This document shows positions 55,033 through 64,000 of a DNA stretch of 64,000 nucleotides, in pieces. Numbering within the stretch: the stretch's first letter is position 1; each line of letters starts with the position of its first letter. The stretch lies in NCBI RefSeq assembly GCF_028714215.1, contig NZ_JAQTMS010000012.1, positions 1 to 64,000 on the forward strand, written 5' to 3'. Below the pieces are notes generated by a model, which was not told where the DNA came from, ran no database searches, and saw nothing but the letters and a program-made list of their open reading frames with translations. This DNA is from Rhodoferax sp. (GTDB lineage: Bacteria > Pseudomonadota > Gammaproteobacteria > Burkholderiales > Burkholderiaceae_C). The translations under genes and the position numbers were made by a program.

Positions 55033-55660
55033 CCAACCAGCCCAGTTGCAGCAGCAGCCACAGCAGGGGGTCAAGCAGCGCGTCCCACACATTGCCGGTT
55101 GGCCAGCGACTTAGCACGAACAGTGTCAACACCATCCAAGGCAAGCCCGCCGCCAGCGATCCCCGCAGCAGCCAGAGCAAGCTGGCCGGGACCAGCATGG
55201 CAGCCACGGCGGCCGAAGCAAAGCCCCAGGCATAAACCGACACCGGCAAGCAGGCCAGCGTATCGAGCAACAACAGCCAGCCCAGCGCAACGCCAAAGGC
55301 AAGCAGAATTTTCAGCCCCCGCGGGTCCAGTGCAGCGATCCCGCAAGCCCGGCTCTCCCGGCGCCGGAAGCGATCCAGCACGCAGCCCAGGCAAAGCACA
55401 ACGCTGGTCAAGCTGGGAGCCTGAAACACCAGCCCCAGCCAGTAGGCGGGGGAGACCGGACCCGGCAGCAAAGTCCACACCAGCAGCGACAAACCGAGAC
55501 CCCATTGATAGCGCTCGGCGAGCCTGCCGGCCAGCAGCATGACACCACTTCCCAGCACCAGCGCCCAGCCCAGGTGCAGGGCCAGCCAAATGGCTGTGCT
55601 GCTCGGTAGCAGCGGGTTTTCGGTCGAACCCAGAAGTTCCAGGAAAGCGTGAATGTCCAT
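54974..55660 (-). CDS. Multi-pass membrane protein, unknown function
   Basis: 228 residues with roughly six hydrophobic segments (IWLALHLGWALVLGSGVMLLAG, LSLLVWTLLPGPVSPAYWLGLVF, ILLAFGVALGWLLLLDTLACLP and others). The middle loop is arginine-rich (RFRRRESRACG). It is transcribed after the sialidase-like gene with a 13-bp gap, so the two may work together. Its 3' end overlaps the ArnT-like gene tail-to-tail. Confidence 0.75.
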   Translation of the reverse strand: MDIHAFLELLGSTENPLLPSSTAIWLALHLGWALVLGSGVMLLAGRLAERYQWGLGLSLLVWTLLPGPVSPAYWLGLVFQAPSLTSVVLCLGCVLDRFRRRESRACGIAALDPRGLKILLAFGVALGWLLLLDTLACLPVSVYAWGFASAAVAAMLVPASLLWLLRGSLAAGLPWMVLTLFVLSRWPTGNVWDALLDPLLWLLLQLGWLVSVWRRWTAARRERSATRA

Positions 55661-55673
55661 GCGTACCGAAGCC

Positions 55674-56858
55674 TTAACGTGCCGCGGCAGAAAAGGAAAA
55701 CCGTTGCCAGGCGATCTCCCGACGCTGGTCGGTATAGCTCACCCACAGGCTGTCGTCGGCCCAGGCCAGAGCCGGGTAAGAGTACTCGGCAGAACCGCTG
55801 CCATGTGCCAACGCCTGCGCCAGGACCCAGTCCCGACCGTCCGCCGAAACACTCAAATCCATCGCCGTACGATCCTGCGGCGAAGAATTGTGGGCCAGCA
55901 GCATGCGCGCCGGCGCCAAAGCCAAGCCGGCCACCGACGAATCAGGATTGTGCAATGGCAGATCGGGCAAGTCGGTCCAACTCTGGCCGCCATTCAGAGT
56001 CTGGGCTACCGCTATCTTGCCGGCCGGGCGTTGATTGCGCAGCAGCGCCAGCCAGTGCGATTCGCTCATCATCAGCAGCGTCGGTTGCAGCAAATGCTTG
56101 CGACTGGAGATGCGCACCATGCCCCGAAACTCGCCGTTGGCGTCAAAGCGCAGGGCAACGGGATATTTGATGCCCAACTCAAAATGCACTGGCAGCACCA
56201 TGCCGCCATCTTTCAAAGGCAGCGGTGCCGTGCGCACCAGAAAGCTGGTATTCCACAACCACGACAAGGGCAAGGCCCGCAGCGTCTCGAATGACAGTGC
56301 CGCAAAATCCTGACCTTGATTGCCCTGACGCAGATGCACAATGCGCGCCGCCGCCCAGCCACCCAGGCCGGTCGCCACCACAAACAAATGAATCCGGCCC
56401 TGGCCGTCGCGCCAGGCCACCGGATTGCCCAGCCGGCGCACGCCAAAACCCAGTTGCCGGCCCAAAACCTGACGGTTCACGACAAAACGGGCGGCACTCC
56501 ACTGCTGGGTCGCGCGGTCGAATTGAGCGGCCGCAATCTGGACATCGGCCGCACTTTCACGCTTGCCGGCAAACCAGAACGCGAGCAGCGCCGACGGGTG
56601 GGGTGCCGGCAACGCCAGCAGGGAACTGGCGTGGGCGGCCGGCGTGTTGGCCGGCACCGGAATTTTTCCCTGCGCCCTGACCACCAACAAACTGTCGGCA
56701 GGCACGTTGACCCCGGTTGGCCAGACCGCGCTGGGTGGCGCTGGTACCGGCGCGCGCCACAGCATGTCCAGCGACAGCAAAACGCAGCTGGCCACCCCGG
56801 CGCAGGCAATTCGCAGCCCCAGAGAGTGAGCCAGCATGTGGAAAAATGATTTGAACAC
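55674..56858 (-). CDS. Sialidase-like beta-propeller protein (exo-alpha-sialidase family)
   Basis: 394 residues if the GTG at 56858 is used; ATG 56837 is an alternative. One N-terminal membrane or signal segment (LGLRIACAGVASCVLLSLDMLW), then a propeller with BNR/Asp-box-like turns (AQTLNGGQSWTDLP, LSVSADGRDWVLA) and ALLAFWFAGKRESAADVQIAAAQFD at the start. Proteins like this are usually annotated as exo-alpha-sialidase, but I cannot confirm the catalytic arginine triad or tyrosine. Located beside the polysaccharide cluster. Confidence 0.75.
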   Translation of the reverse strand: MFKSFFHMLAHSLGLRIACAGVASCVLLSLDMLWRAPVPAPPSAVWPTGVNVPADSLLVVRAQGKIPVPANTPAAHASSLLALPAPHPSALLAFWFAGKRESAADVQIAAAQFDRATQQWSAARFVVNRQVLGRQLGFGVRRLGNPVAWRDGQGRIHLFVVATGLGGWAAARIVHLRQGNQGQDFAALSFETLRALPLSWLWNTSFLVRTAPLPLKDGGMVLPVHFELGIKYPVALRFDANGEFRGMVRISSRKHLLQPTLLMMSESHWLALLRNQRPAGKIAVAQTLNGGQSWTDLPDLPLHNPDSSVAGLALAPARMLLAHNSSPQDRTAMDLSVSADGRDWVLAQALAHGSGSAEYSYPALAWADDSLWVSYTDQRREIAWQRFSFSAAAR

Positions 56859-56920
56859 CGCGCTAGATCATACCCATCAAGCATGCCAGGCCTGCCCAGG
56901 CCGTCATCGTGACAGCGTAC

Positions 56921-59900
56921 TCAGCGCGGCTGGCGCAGCAGCGCTGCCAGTTCCACTGCCGGCAAGGAGTGCGAGAACAGAAAGCCTTGTTCGAAATCGC
57001 ATCCATGGCGCCGCAGGAAGTCGCGTTGCGGCTCGGTTTCGACACCCTCGGCCAGGGCGGTCATGCCCAGGTTGTGCGCCAATCCAATGATGGAAATGAT
57101 GACCGCATCGTCGCCGGGGTCAAGGCCTATGTCCTTGACAAAACTGCGGTCGATCTTGAGCACATCGAACGGCAGTCGTTTCAGATAGGCCAGGCTGGAA
57201 AATCCGGTTCCGAAATCGTCCAGCGCCAGTCGCACGCCCAGGTCGTGCAGCTGATGCAGCACAGCGATTGGGGCCGGTTCGTTGGCCAGCATCAGACTCT
57301 CGGTAATTTCGAGTTCCAGGCGTTGCGGCGCGATGCCGGTCCGGGCCAATGCATCCCGCACCGCCTGCACAATGGCACCCTGCTTGAACTGGCGCACCGA
57401 GACGTTGACCGCCAGGGTCAAATCGAGGGCCAGACCTTGTGCCTGCCAGGCCTTGAGTTGATCGCAGGCGGCTTGCAGCACCCATTCGCCGATCGGTACG
57501 ATGAGCCCGGTTTCCTCGGCTACCGAGATGAACTCCGAATGGGACATCAGTCCCCGCACCGGATGCCGCCAGCGCAGCAATGTTTCGACGCCAACGATGC
57601 GCAAGGTTTGAATGTCGATCTGTGGCTGGTAGTGCAGAACAAATTCCTGATGGGCCAGCGCCCGGCGCAAGTCGCTCTCGATTTCCATGCGCTGCACAAC
57701 CCGGGCGTTCATTTCCGGGACATAGAACTGAAAACAGCTGCGGCCGCGTTCCTTGGCCATGTACATCGCGGTATCGGCATGCTGTAACAGGATCCCTTCG
57801 TCGGCACTGTCGGTCGGATAGAGGCTGATGCCTATGCTGCAGCCGGTGGTCAGGACTTGTCCGCCGACTTGCACCGGGGTGGTCAGCGCCTCGAGCAATT
57901 TTTCAGCCACTGCGGCGGCATCCATGGGCTTGTTCAGCCCCGGCAACAACAGCACGAACTCGTCGCCCCCAAGCCGGGCCAGCGTGTCGCCGACGCGCAA
58001 ACAGGTGCGCAAGCGGTCGGCGACCTGGCGCAACAACTGGTCGCCAACCACGTGACCCAGGGAATCGTTGACCAGCTTGAAGCGGTCCAGGTCGATGAAC
58101 AGGATGCCGACCTGTTGATCCGCACGCTGGGCACTGTTCATGGCCTGGCGCAGACGCTCCAGCAAGAGGTTGCGGTTGGGCAGATTGGTCAGCAGGTCGT
58201 GCGTGGCCAGGTGCTGCAACAGCGCCTGGGCCTCTTTCTCCTGCTGAATGTTTTCCTGCACGCTGATGTAGTGCGTGATGGCGCCCTTGCCGTCACGAAT
58301 CGGCGTCACAGTCTGGCGCACCGGATAGTGGCTGCCATCCTTGTGTCGGTTGATGACTTCATGCACCCAGGCCTGGCCGCTCGCGATGGTGAGCCAGAAC
58401 TGACGCCAGAAATCGGCGGACTGCGCGCCCGAGTTGAACAAACGGGGCGTTTGTCCGATGATTTCCTCGCGGGCGTAGCCGGACATCTCGACCAGCGCCG
58501 CATTGACCCACTTGATGCTGCCATCGGCGCGGGCAATCAGGGCGGCGTTGACGGTGGTCTCCAGTGCGCTGTTGATCAGGCGCAGCCAGCGCTGGTCGGC
58601 TTCGTTGCGCATCAGCAAGCGGATACGCTCGGCGGTCGCCAGCATCGAAGTCTGGACTTCCGGGCTGAACACCTGAACGATGGTGTCGAGAAAAATGGCG
58701 CCACCCATGTGTTGCCCGGTGTGACCAAAAGACATGCCAAAGCCGGACCGGATGCCATAGCCGTCCATCACGTCGCGCCAGGCCTTGGGAAAATCCTCCA
58801 AATAGAAGGGTTTGGAACTGGGCGGCACATACGGCATATCGCCATGCGCTGCGAAGTCTCTGGGAGTGACTGCTGTGCCACCCAGGGCCAGGTCCCGCAG
58901 TACCCCGTGCTCGCGCCGCGACAGTATCGTGATGCAGGCGTAGATGTCGGCCAGGCGGGTCGCCAGGATGGCAAGCAAGGCGCTTGAGTCCATGCCCCCT
59001 ATCACCTCCTGCCCAAGTTCGTGAAACAAGGCGTCCAGCATGTGCCCCCGTGTGCGTGCCGTGATGTCGCCCATGCTGCCGGTGTAGGCCTGAGTGCCCA
59101 ACTGCGACGGCTGGAGATTGATTTCCACCCAGCGCAACTGACCATCCGCCCGGCGTAGCCGATACTCGCCCATGCAGGCAGGCCCCCCCTCACCCGACAC
59201 GATTTGCAGGAACTCTGTTCGCTTGCGCGCGCGATCGCGCGCATCCAGGTTGTGCCACAGAAACTGGCCCAGGCTGTCCTGTGCACGATAGCCAGTTACC
59301 ACTTCCCAACTCGGACTCAAATAGGTGAAGCGACCCTGCGCGTCGACCTGGTAGACCACTTCCTTGATGTCTTCCACCACGCTGCGGTAACGGGCTTCGT
59401 TGTCCAGCAACAGTTGCCGGTCCTGCTGCAACTGCAGGGCCATGGTGTCGAAGGCGCGATCCAACTGCCCCACTTCATCGTCGCTGCGGTTGTTCCCACG
59501 CCGTGAAAAGTCGCCGGCGCCGAAACGTTGCGCCGTCTGCGCGAGTTTGCGGATCGGCGAGACGATCATCCGCGCGGCGGCGCCATGGATGACGGTGGCC
59601 ACGGCCAACGCCATGGCAACGAAGAGCAGGGCCAACAGCACGAAAAGCTGATTCATCTGGGCCAGCACACTATCGACCGGAACCAATCGGTAGTAACGCC
59701 AGTTCAGACCTTCGAGCGGCAGAGAGAATGCCGCGTAGTCCCGACCCCGGGAGCGAATCCGGGTGCCGTCAGCCACTGTCTGTCCGCCTTGCAGCACGGC
59801 CTGCAATTGCGGCTCGGCAGACAGATCGGGCTTGAAGTCGTGGGGCCCGGCTTCCAACGTCTGCTGCCAGGTCCCGGCCAGGATGTAGTTGCCAAAGCCG

Positions 59901-60676
59901 TCGATCAGGAAATGCTCGCTGCCGGCGTAGGGGTCGTTATCGCGAAACGACTGCAACAGATCGGTCAGCACCAGATCGTGGCCCAGAATACCTTCCCATC
60001 GGCCCGCGATATCCAGTGGATAAACCGCGCTGACCACCCAGACACCGAGCGGCAACTCCCGAACCGCTGGCGTCCACAGGGGGATTCGCTTCGGGTTGAG
60101 GCGGAGCGACGCCAACTGGTTCCAGGCGGTTTGTGTGTGATCGTGCCCGGCTGGCAGCTTGTAGATGATGTCCGGGTCGCGGCGCTGGAAGATGACCGAA
60201 GTCTTGTTGAGTTGATCGAACCAGACGCCGTCAAAATGGCGCAGCGCGCTGGCACCAAATTCCGTGAGCGTGTGCAAAACCCGCATCTGGACATGCCTCT
60301 GCGCAGCCGTCAAGGCGACGCCCGGCGCCATGAACAAACCGGCCTCGCGCTGGCCATCGAACAGTTCCTGGCGGCTGCGAATGGCGCCATCCTCGCCGCG
60401 CACGGTGAGACGGTCAAAATCGGCCAATTCGTCGGCACGGGGCGGCTCTGCGAGCTCCTTGGTCAGCAAATCACCCAGTTCAATCAGACTTCCCTCGGCC
60501 TGCCGCATGACGCCGATTTGATGATCGACCTGCCAACGGGTTTCGCGCTTGAGCTGGGCCATGCCGGCTTGCAGGAAGCGGGTGGAAGCCAGGCGGTACA
60601 GCAAGCCAACGCCGATCACACTGACGATGAGCGCGCTCACGATGGTGATGAAGGAAAGCTTGAGACGCAGCGTCAC
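56921..60676 (-). CDS. Multi-sensor GGDEF/EAL regulator of cyclic di-GMP
   Basis: 1251 residues. An N-terminal membrane segment, a large periplasmic Cache-like sensor (about 30-335), a second membrane segment (about 340-360), HAMP (about 365-420), PAS (about 430-545), GAF (about 560-700), a second PAS (about 705-820), GGDEF with RLGGDEFVLLLPG near 904, and EAL. The EAL motif reads GVETLLRW near 1030, a tolerated variant that keeps the metal-binding Glu; LALDDFGTGFSSLAYLKRLPFDVLKID is intact. Both domains look catalytic. No obvious operon partner. Confidence 0.93.
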   Translation of the reverse strand: MTLRLKLSFITIVSALIVSVIGVGLLYRLASTRFLQAGMAQLKRETRWQVDHQIGVMRQAEGSLIELGDLLTKELAEPPRADELADFDRLTVRGEDGAIRSRQELFDGQREAGLFMAPGVALTAAQRHVQMRVLHTLTEFGASALRHFDGVWFDQLNKTSVIFQRRDPDIIYKLPAGHDHTQTAWNQLASLRLNPKRIPLWTPAVRELPLGVWVVSAVYPLDIAGRWEGILGHDLVLTDLLQSFRDNDPYAGSEHFLIDGFGNYILAGTWQQTLEAGPHDFKPDLSAEPQLQAVLQGGQTVADGTRIRSRGRDYAAFSLPLEGLNWRYYRLVPVDSVLAQMNQLFVLLALLFVAMALAVATVIHGAAARMIVSPIRKLAQTAQRFGAGDFSRRGNNRSDDEVGQLDRAFDTMALQLQQDRQLLLDNEARYRSVVEDIKEVVYQVDAQGRFTYLSPSWEVVTGYRAQDSLGQFLWHNLDARDRARKRTEFLQIVSGEGGPACMGEYRLRRADGQLRWVEINLQPSQLGTQAYTGSMGDITARTRGHMLDALFHELGQEVIGGMDSSALLAILATRLADIYACITILSRREHGVLRDLALGGTAVTPRDFAAHGDMPYVPPSSKPFYLEDFPKAWRDVMDGYGIRSGFGMSFGHTGQHMGGAIFLDTIVQVFSPEVQTSMLATAERIRLLMRNEADQRWLRLINSALETTVNAALIARADGSIKWVNAALVEMSGYAREEIIGQTPRLFNSGAQSADFWRQFWLTIASGQAWVHEVINRHKDGSHYPVRQTVTPIRDGKGAITHYISVQENIQQEKEAQALLQHLATHDLLTNLPNRNLLLERLRQAMNSAQRADQQVGILFIDLDRFKLVNDSLGHVVGDQLLRQVADRLRTCLRVGDTLARLGGDEFVLLLPGLNKPMDAAAVAEKLLEALTTPVQVGGQVLTTGCSIGISLYPTDSADEGILLQHADTAMYMAKERGRSCFQFYVPEMNARVVQRMEIESDLRRALAHQEFVLHYQPQIDIQTLRIVGVETLLRWRHPVRGLMSHSEFISVAEETGLIVPIGEWVLQAACDQLKAWQAQGLALDLTLAVNVSVRQFKQGAIVQAVRDALARTGIAPQRLELEITESLMLANEPAPIAVLHQLHDLGVRLALDDFGTGFSSLAYLKRLPFDVLKIDRSFVKDIGLDPGDDAVIISIIGLAHNLGMTALAEGVETEPQRDFLRRHGCDFEQGFLFSHSLPAVELAALLRQPR

Positions 60677-60887
60677 GGTGATTCACAAGGGGCGTGGAAT
60701 CAATTTTCGCACAGGGCTGGTGTCCATTGGAGGCCACGCCAGGGGCTTGGGTTAAGGGTTCAGACTCCTGGGATGAGACCGGTCCCTTGCGCCTCTCAAC
60801 TGCGCCGGGCATTGCCTCCCCTGGCGGCCCTTGTGCCGATCCCTGATGGGCGGCTATTTCAACTGCCGAAAAACAGCCAGGAAAGCC

Positions 60888-61466
60888 TCAAGGTTTCCCG
60901 CCCGCCGATTTTTGCAGTTGCGCGGGAGTGCCGGACCAGACCTCAAAGAAACCGTCGCGCCGCCTGGTTTGCAGCCAGGTCTCCCAGCGCGTGTCGGCCA
61001 GAGCCGGGTCGGTCGTCGCCAGCGAGGCCTGAGTCACGCCGACACTTATGGTTCCGCCACCCTTGCCTTGGGCCTCGGTGCGGGCGCGTTGCATGATGCC
61101 CTGAATGCGCACCAGCTCCAGCTGGGTTGATGCCGGCAGGCTGTAGAGCAACCAGCGCCGGCCGGCACCGGGCGCGTCCAGCCCCAAAGTGGCCGCCGCC
61201 GCCACCGACACCTGCATCGGCAGTTGCTTGTCGATCGCCTCAAACTGGCCGGGCTCGCGCGGCGCCAACTTGATGTTCAGCAGGGGCACGGCACCGACCG
61301 GCGGCGTCATGCGCGCATCGACCTGCAAAGCCACCATCAGTTCGGCCGGGTTGGCGTCCAGCAACTCCTTGGGCAATTGCATCAGGCGTGGCAGCGAGCG
61401 CAAGGGCACACCCATGCAGGCCGCCAGAGCAAGACAGAGGGCAAGACCACAGAGAAGTCGTTTCAT
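60888..61466 (-). CDS. Hypothetical lipoprotein
   Basis: 192 residues. Lipobox LAAC at residue 17 after a short signal. It has LPKELLDANPAELMVALQVDARM, PLLNIKLAPREPGQF and a C-terminal RRDGFFEVWSGTPAQLQ stretch. I do not recognise the family. The 211 bases between it and the GGDEF/EAL gene hold no clear gene or structure. Confidence 0.7.
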   Translation of the reverse strand: MKRLLCGLALCLALAACMGVPLRSLPRLMQLPKELLDANPAELMVALQVDARMTPPVGAVPLLNIKLAPREPGQFEAIDKQLPMQVSVAAAATLGLDAPGAGRRWLLYSLPASTQLELVRIQGIMQRARTEAQGKGGGTISVGVTQASLATTDPALADTRWETWLQTRRRDGFFEVWSGTPAQLQKSAGGKP

Positions 61467-61585
61467 GAGGATTGACAGACCTTGTTAATTGACAAATAAT
61501 TATTGCAACACAGAAATTAATTACCAGTATACAAATATTTTCTGTGACCATCCTCTCGCCAAACCACGCCACCCAAGGAGCCGTC

Positions 61586-62146
61586 ATGCAGCTGTCGTCA
61601 CCGGTATCTCTGCCGCCCGCAGACCATCTGCAGCGAATCCGACGCCTCGGCTGCGGCATGGCGTGGACCTGCATGGCGCTGATCGCGCTATTGCCCTGCG
61701 TCCTGGTGGCGTACTGGGCCACCACCAGCGCGCCGGAACTGGCGGCGCAAGGCAATCTCAACATCCAACTGCCGCTGCAACCGTGGCAGCGGCTGGCTGG
61801 CGCCGCCGTCACTTCAGTGCCTTTGATCCTGCTGCTCACCGGCCTGTGGCACGCCAGGCAGTGCTTTGATCAATTCGCCAAGGGTCAGGTGTTCACGGCA
61901 CAAGCGACCGCCCGCCTGCGCCGCTTTGCCGGCTGGGTGGCGGCGGCGGCACTGGCGGGGATTGTGGCGGGTGCCGCGACCTCGGTGCTCCTGACGCTGC
62001 ACAACCCACCCGGTACACGCCAGCTTTCGGTGAGCATCAACAGCAACCACTTGTTCACCCTGTTCTTCGCCGCCGTGGTCTGGCTGATGGCCGCCGTCAT
62101 CGGCCAGGGCCAGGCGCTGGCGGAAGAAAACGAGCACTTTGTGTAG
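61586..62146 (+). CDS. DUF2975-type membrane protein
   Basis: 186 residues from ATG 61586 with AAGGAG 7 bases upstream. Four membrane segments (CGMAWTCMALIALLPCVLVAYWA, LAGAAVTSVPLILLLTGLWHA, GWVAAAALAGIVAGAATSVLLTL, FTLFFAAVVWLMAAVIGQGQAL) and the ending EENEHFV, typical of DUF2975. It is followed 17 bp later by a Cro/C1-type regulator, the standard DUF2975-HTH pair. Function unknown. Confidence 0.85.
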   Translation: MQLSSPVSLPPADHLQRIRRLGCGMAWTCMALIALLPCVLVAYWATTSAPELAAQGNLNIQLPLQPWQRLAGAAVTSVPLILLLTGLWHARQCFDQFAKGQVFTAQATARLRRFAGWVAAAALAGIVAGAATSVLLTLHNPPGTRQLSVSINSNHLFTLFFAAVVWLMAAVIGQGQALAEENEHFV

Positions 62147-62163
62147 CCCGGCGTCTGCCTGCC

Positions 62164-62388
62164 ATGCCGATCATTGTTCAACTCGACATCATGCTGGCCC
62201 GGCGCAAGGTGCGCTCCAAGGACCTGGCCGAACACGTGGGCATCACCGAAGCCAATGTGTCCCTGCTAAAACAAGGCAAGGTCAAAGGCGTGCGCTTCGA
62301 CACCCTGGAGAAGATTTGCGCCTACCTGCACTGCCAACCCGCCGATCTGCTGGTGTACCAGCCGCCATCCGACGCACAGGAAAAGTAG
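62164..62388 (+). CDS. Cro/C1-type HTH regulator (YozG-like)
   Basis: 74 residues. It starts MPIIVQLDIMLARRKVRSKDLAEHVGITEANVSLLKQGKVKGVRF and ends CAYLHCQPADLLVY, the compact single-domain XRE layout usually paired with DUF2975. Probably regulates its own operon. Confidence 0.9.
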   Translation: MPIIVQLDIMLARRKVRSKDLAEHVGITEANVSLLKQGKVKGVRFDTLEKICAYLHCQPADLLVYQPPSDAQEK

Positions 62389-62561
62389 CAGGCACGCCCC
62401 CAACAAGCATCATGGCGTAAAAATTCCGGCGCCCGCCGCCAGGTTCATTACCGCTGTCCACAACTGGCAAATGATCAGGGTCAGTCCATCCTTTGAGAAA
62501 TCGCAAGCCATCTGCCGCGACGCCACGCAGAATGGCCTTGTATAACAACTCAGGGGTCAAG

Positions 62562-62939
62562 ATGAAGCTTCCAGTTCAGATTCTGTTTCACGGCATGGAG
62601 CCTTCCGATGCGCTGGCAACAAGTGCCCGTGCGCACGCCCACAAGCTTGAATCGTTTGCGCCCGACATCATGGCCTGTCATGTCAGCATCGACCTGGAGC
62701 AAAAGCACAAGCAGCAGGGTCGCCCCTTCGGCGTGCGCATCGACCTCACGATTCCAGGTCACGAACTTGTGGTGAACCGGGTCCAGAACGAGGATGTGAA
62801 CATTGCCCTGCGCGACGCCTTCGACAACATGAAACGCCAGCTTGAGGAAGTTGTACGAAAACGCAGGGGGCAGGTGAAACAGCACGCCGTACCTCTGCGC
62901 GATGAAACTGAATCTCCCGGCGAACCGGCCTCGAAATAA
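62562..62939 (+). CDS. HPF/RaiA-type ribosome-associated protein
   Basis: 125 residues from ATG 62562 with CAGGGGT upstream. S30AE-type features: MKLPVQILFHGMEPSDALATSARAHAHKLE and CHVSIDLEQKHKQQGRPFGVRIDLTIPGHELVVNR, NVALRDAFDNMKRQLEE-like helix. The signature is more divergent than in classical HPF. It would bind the small subunit and slow or store ribosomes under stress. A palindromic repeat follows. Confidence 0.8.
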   Translation: MKLPVQILFHGMEPSDALATSARAHAHKLESFAPDIMACHVSIDLEQKHKQQGRPFGVRIDLTIPGHELVVNRVQNEDVNIALRDAFDNMKRQLEEVVRKRRGQVKQHAVPLRDETESPGEPASK

Positions 62940-62942
62940 GGG

Positions 62943-62977
62943 CTTGCGGAGAACAGATCTTTAGCTCTGTCCCCAAC
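62943..62977 (+). repeat. Intergenic palindromic repeat, family A (short form)
   Basis: TTGCGGAGAACAGATCTTTA then GCTCTGTCCCCAAC; nearly the same as the copy at 4358-4390 but with two extra bases in the left arm. Begins 3 bases after the HPF-like stop. Confidence 0.7.
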
Positions 62978-63043
62978 TCGAAACGGGAGGTTGGAAGGTC
63001 CCAGGGAGCAACGCAACGTCATACGAAAAAGAGAGGGGGATAT

Positions 63044-63505
63044 ATGAGCGAACGTTTAACGACCGGCGAAATATGCACGCGCAGCGTCGTCATTGCCTTC
63101 AGGGGGACGACCTTGAATGGCGCGGCACGGTTGATGCGGGAGAACCATGTCGGTTGTCTGGTTGTGGTTGAAGAACTGGAGGGCGAGCGACTCGTGGTGG
63201 GTGTGCTGACCGACCGCGATATCGTGACCGCCGTTGTCGCCTCCGACATCGACCCGGGCACCATGCGTGTGGAAGATGTGATGACCACCGACCTGGTCAC
63301 CGCGCGCGAAGATGATTCTGTGATCGATCTGCTGCGCACCATGCGCCGCAAGGGGGTGCGACGCATTCCGGTGGTCGATGGACAAGGCCAGTTGGTGGGC
63401 GTGGTGACACTCGATGATGTGCTCGATATCCTGTCTCAGGAGTTCGGCCTGCTGGTCGCCGCCATCGACAGCGAGGGCAAGCGGGAACACCAGGTGCGAA
63501 GGTAA
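63044..63505 (+). CDS. CBS-domain pair protein
   Basis: 153 residues with GAGAGGGGG upstream. Two CBS motifs: GAARLMRENHVGCLVVVEELEGERLVVGVLTDRDIV and DLLRTMRRKGVRRIPVVDGQGQLVGVVTLDDVLDIL. CBS pairs bind adenosyl ligands; as a stand-alone protein the target is unknown. Confidence 0.92.
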   Translation: MSERLTTGEICTRSVVIAFRGTTLNGAARLMRENHVGCLVVVEELEGERLVVGVLTDRDIVTAVVASDIDPGTMRVEDVMTTDLVTAREDDSVIDLLRTMRRKGVRRIPVVDGQGQLVGVVTLDDVLDILSQEFGLLVAAIDSEGKREHQVRR

Positions 63506-63521
63506 ACGCAGCAACTCTGGC

Positions 63522-64000
63522 TCAATGAAACTCCCGACTGACCGTCGTCAACCCGCCCAGCAAAGGTGTCAGGTCTTTGAGCCGCTTGGCGATCAGGTGG
63601 CGCACCTCACCCCCACTCTCCTCATCGCGTTGCCAGACTCCGTAAACCGCCATCAGGCGTGAGCGCATCAGCTCGGTGCGTTGTCTGTCCCGAAGAGATT
63701 TCCAGACAATCACATTGACGCTACCGGTCTCATCCTCTAGCGTGACGAACACAACGCCTTTGGCGGTTTGGGGTTGTTGGCGCATGATGACAATGCCGCA
63801 GGCGCGCACCAGTCGTCCGCTGGGCAGATCCCGCAGTTGGGCCGCCGTCAGCAGCTTCTCTTTGGCCAGTTGGGCGCGCAGCAGCGACATGGGGTGGGAC
63901 CTTAAAGTAAATCCCACTGCGGCGTAATCGAAGACCACTTCTTCGCCTTCACTGGCCGCCGGCAACACCAAGGCGTCTTCTGCGACCGGCACCGCCCGCA
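63522..64000 (-). CDS. dnaE2: Error-prone DNA polymerase DnaE2, C-terminal part (gene runs past the window)
   Basis: The frame is open to the right edge. The visible part has YAAVGFTLRSHPMSLLRAQLAKE, LPSGRLVRACGIVIMRQQPQTAKGVVFVTLEDETGSVNVIVW (OB fold) and GEVRHLIAKRLKDLTPLLGGL, the C-terminus of DnaE2/ImuC. It performs mutagenic translesion synthesis together with ImuA and ImuB. The C-terminus ends TTVSREFH. Confidence 0.92.
   Translation of the reverse strand, partial: RAVPVAEDALVLPAASEGEEVVFDYAAVGFTLRSHPMSLLRAQLAKEKLLTAAQLRDLPSGRLVRACGIVIMRQQPQTAKGVVFVTLEDETGSVNVIVWKSLRDRQRTELMRSRLMAVYGVWQRDEESGGEVRHLIAKRLKDLTPLLGGLTTVSREFH

Overview
The window looks like a chromosomal segment of a betaproteobacterium of the order Burkholderiales, most likely a Comamonadaceae member (Rhodoferax/Polaromonas-like). 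This is inferred from gene order (pilMNOPQ-aroK-aroB-dgt-gltBD-mla on one strand; ponA, cyaY, lptM-lysA next to it; msrPQ, cytochrome c4, engB) and from protein style. No rRNA, tRNA or CRISPR array was seen.

Layout. 1-22394, all minus strand: type IV pilus assembly genes pilM-pilQ, a large Ig-like lipoprotein, aroK, aroB, a dGTPase-like gene, a DUF1415 gene, a methyltransferase, a REP-associated tyrosine transposase (RAYT) unit bounded by a perfect 27-bp inverted repeat, glutamate synthase gltB/gltD, and the Mla lipid-transport genes mlaF-mlaE-mlaD-mlaA, the last cut by the window edge. 22636-27083: ponA (PBP1A), an IS1380-type transposase broken by a one-base frameshift, and cyaY. 27084-42551: two apparently identical head-to-tail copies (7734 bp each) of a filamentous phage (inovirus) genome inserted between cyaY and lptM. 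42564-64000: lptM-lysA, msrP-msrQ, a di-haem cytochrome c, engB-hydrolase, two lipid A acyltransferase-like genes, metK behind a structured leader, a surface-polysaccharide cluster (GT9, GtrA, ArnT-like), a sialidase-like gene with a membrane partner, a GGDEF/EAL regulator, small regulators, an HPF-type ribosome factor, a CBS protein and the end of dnaE2.

The prophage is the most unusual part. Each copy carries a leftward HTH regulator with operator-like repeats, a small membrane protein, then rightward replication genes (Rep_trans initiator, probable ssDNA-binding protein), virion genes (pVIII-like, a 19-residue pVII/pIX-like peptide, pIII-like with a roughly 290-residue alanine-rich linker, pVI-like DUF2523, pI/Zot ATPase) and a small serine recombinase as likely integrase. 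The attachment site lies inside the HTH regulator gene. The circular or tandem form encodes 131 residues; the copy at the left host junction is cut to 91 residues, and its new stop codon overlaps the cyaY start (TAATG). This resembles the integration-dependent immunity logic known from some mycobacteriophages and could be a switch not described for filamentous phages.

Other points: a palindromic repeat related to the RAYT repeats sits in frame inside gltB; a second dispersed palindromic family occurs at four intergenic places; and the metK leader has nested helices and a helix that would hide the ribosome binding site, suggesting an RNA regulator.
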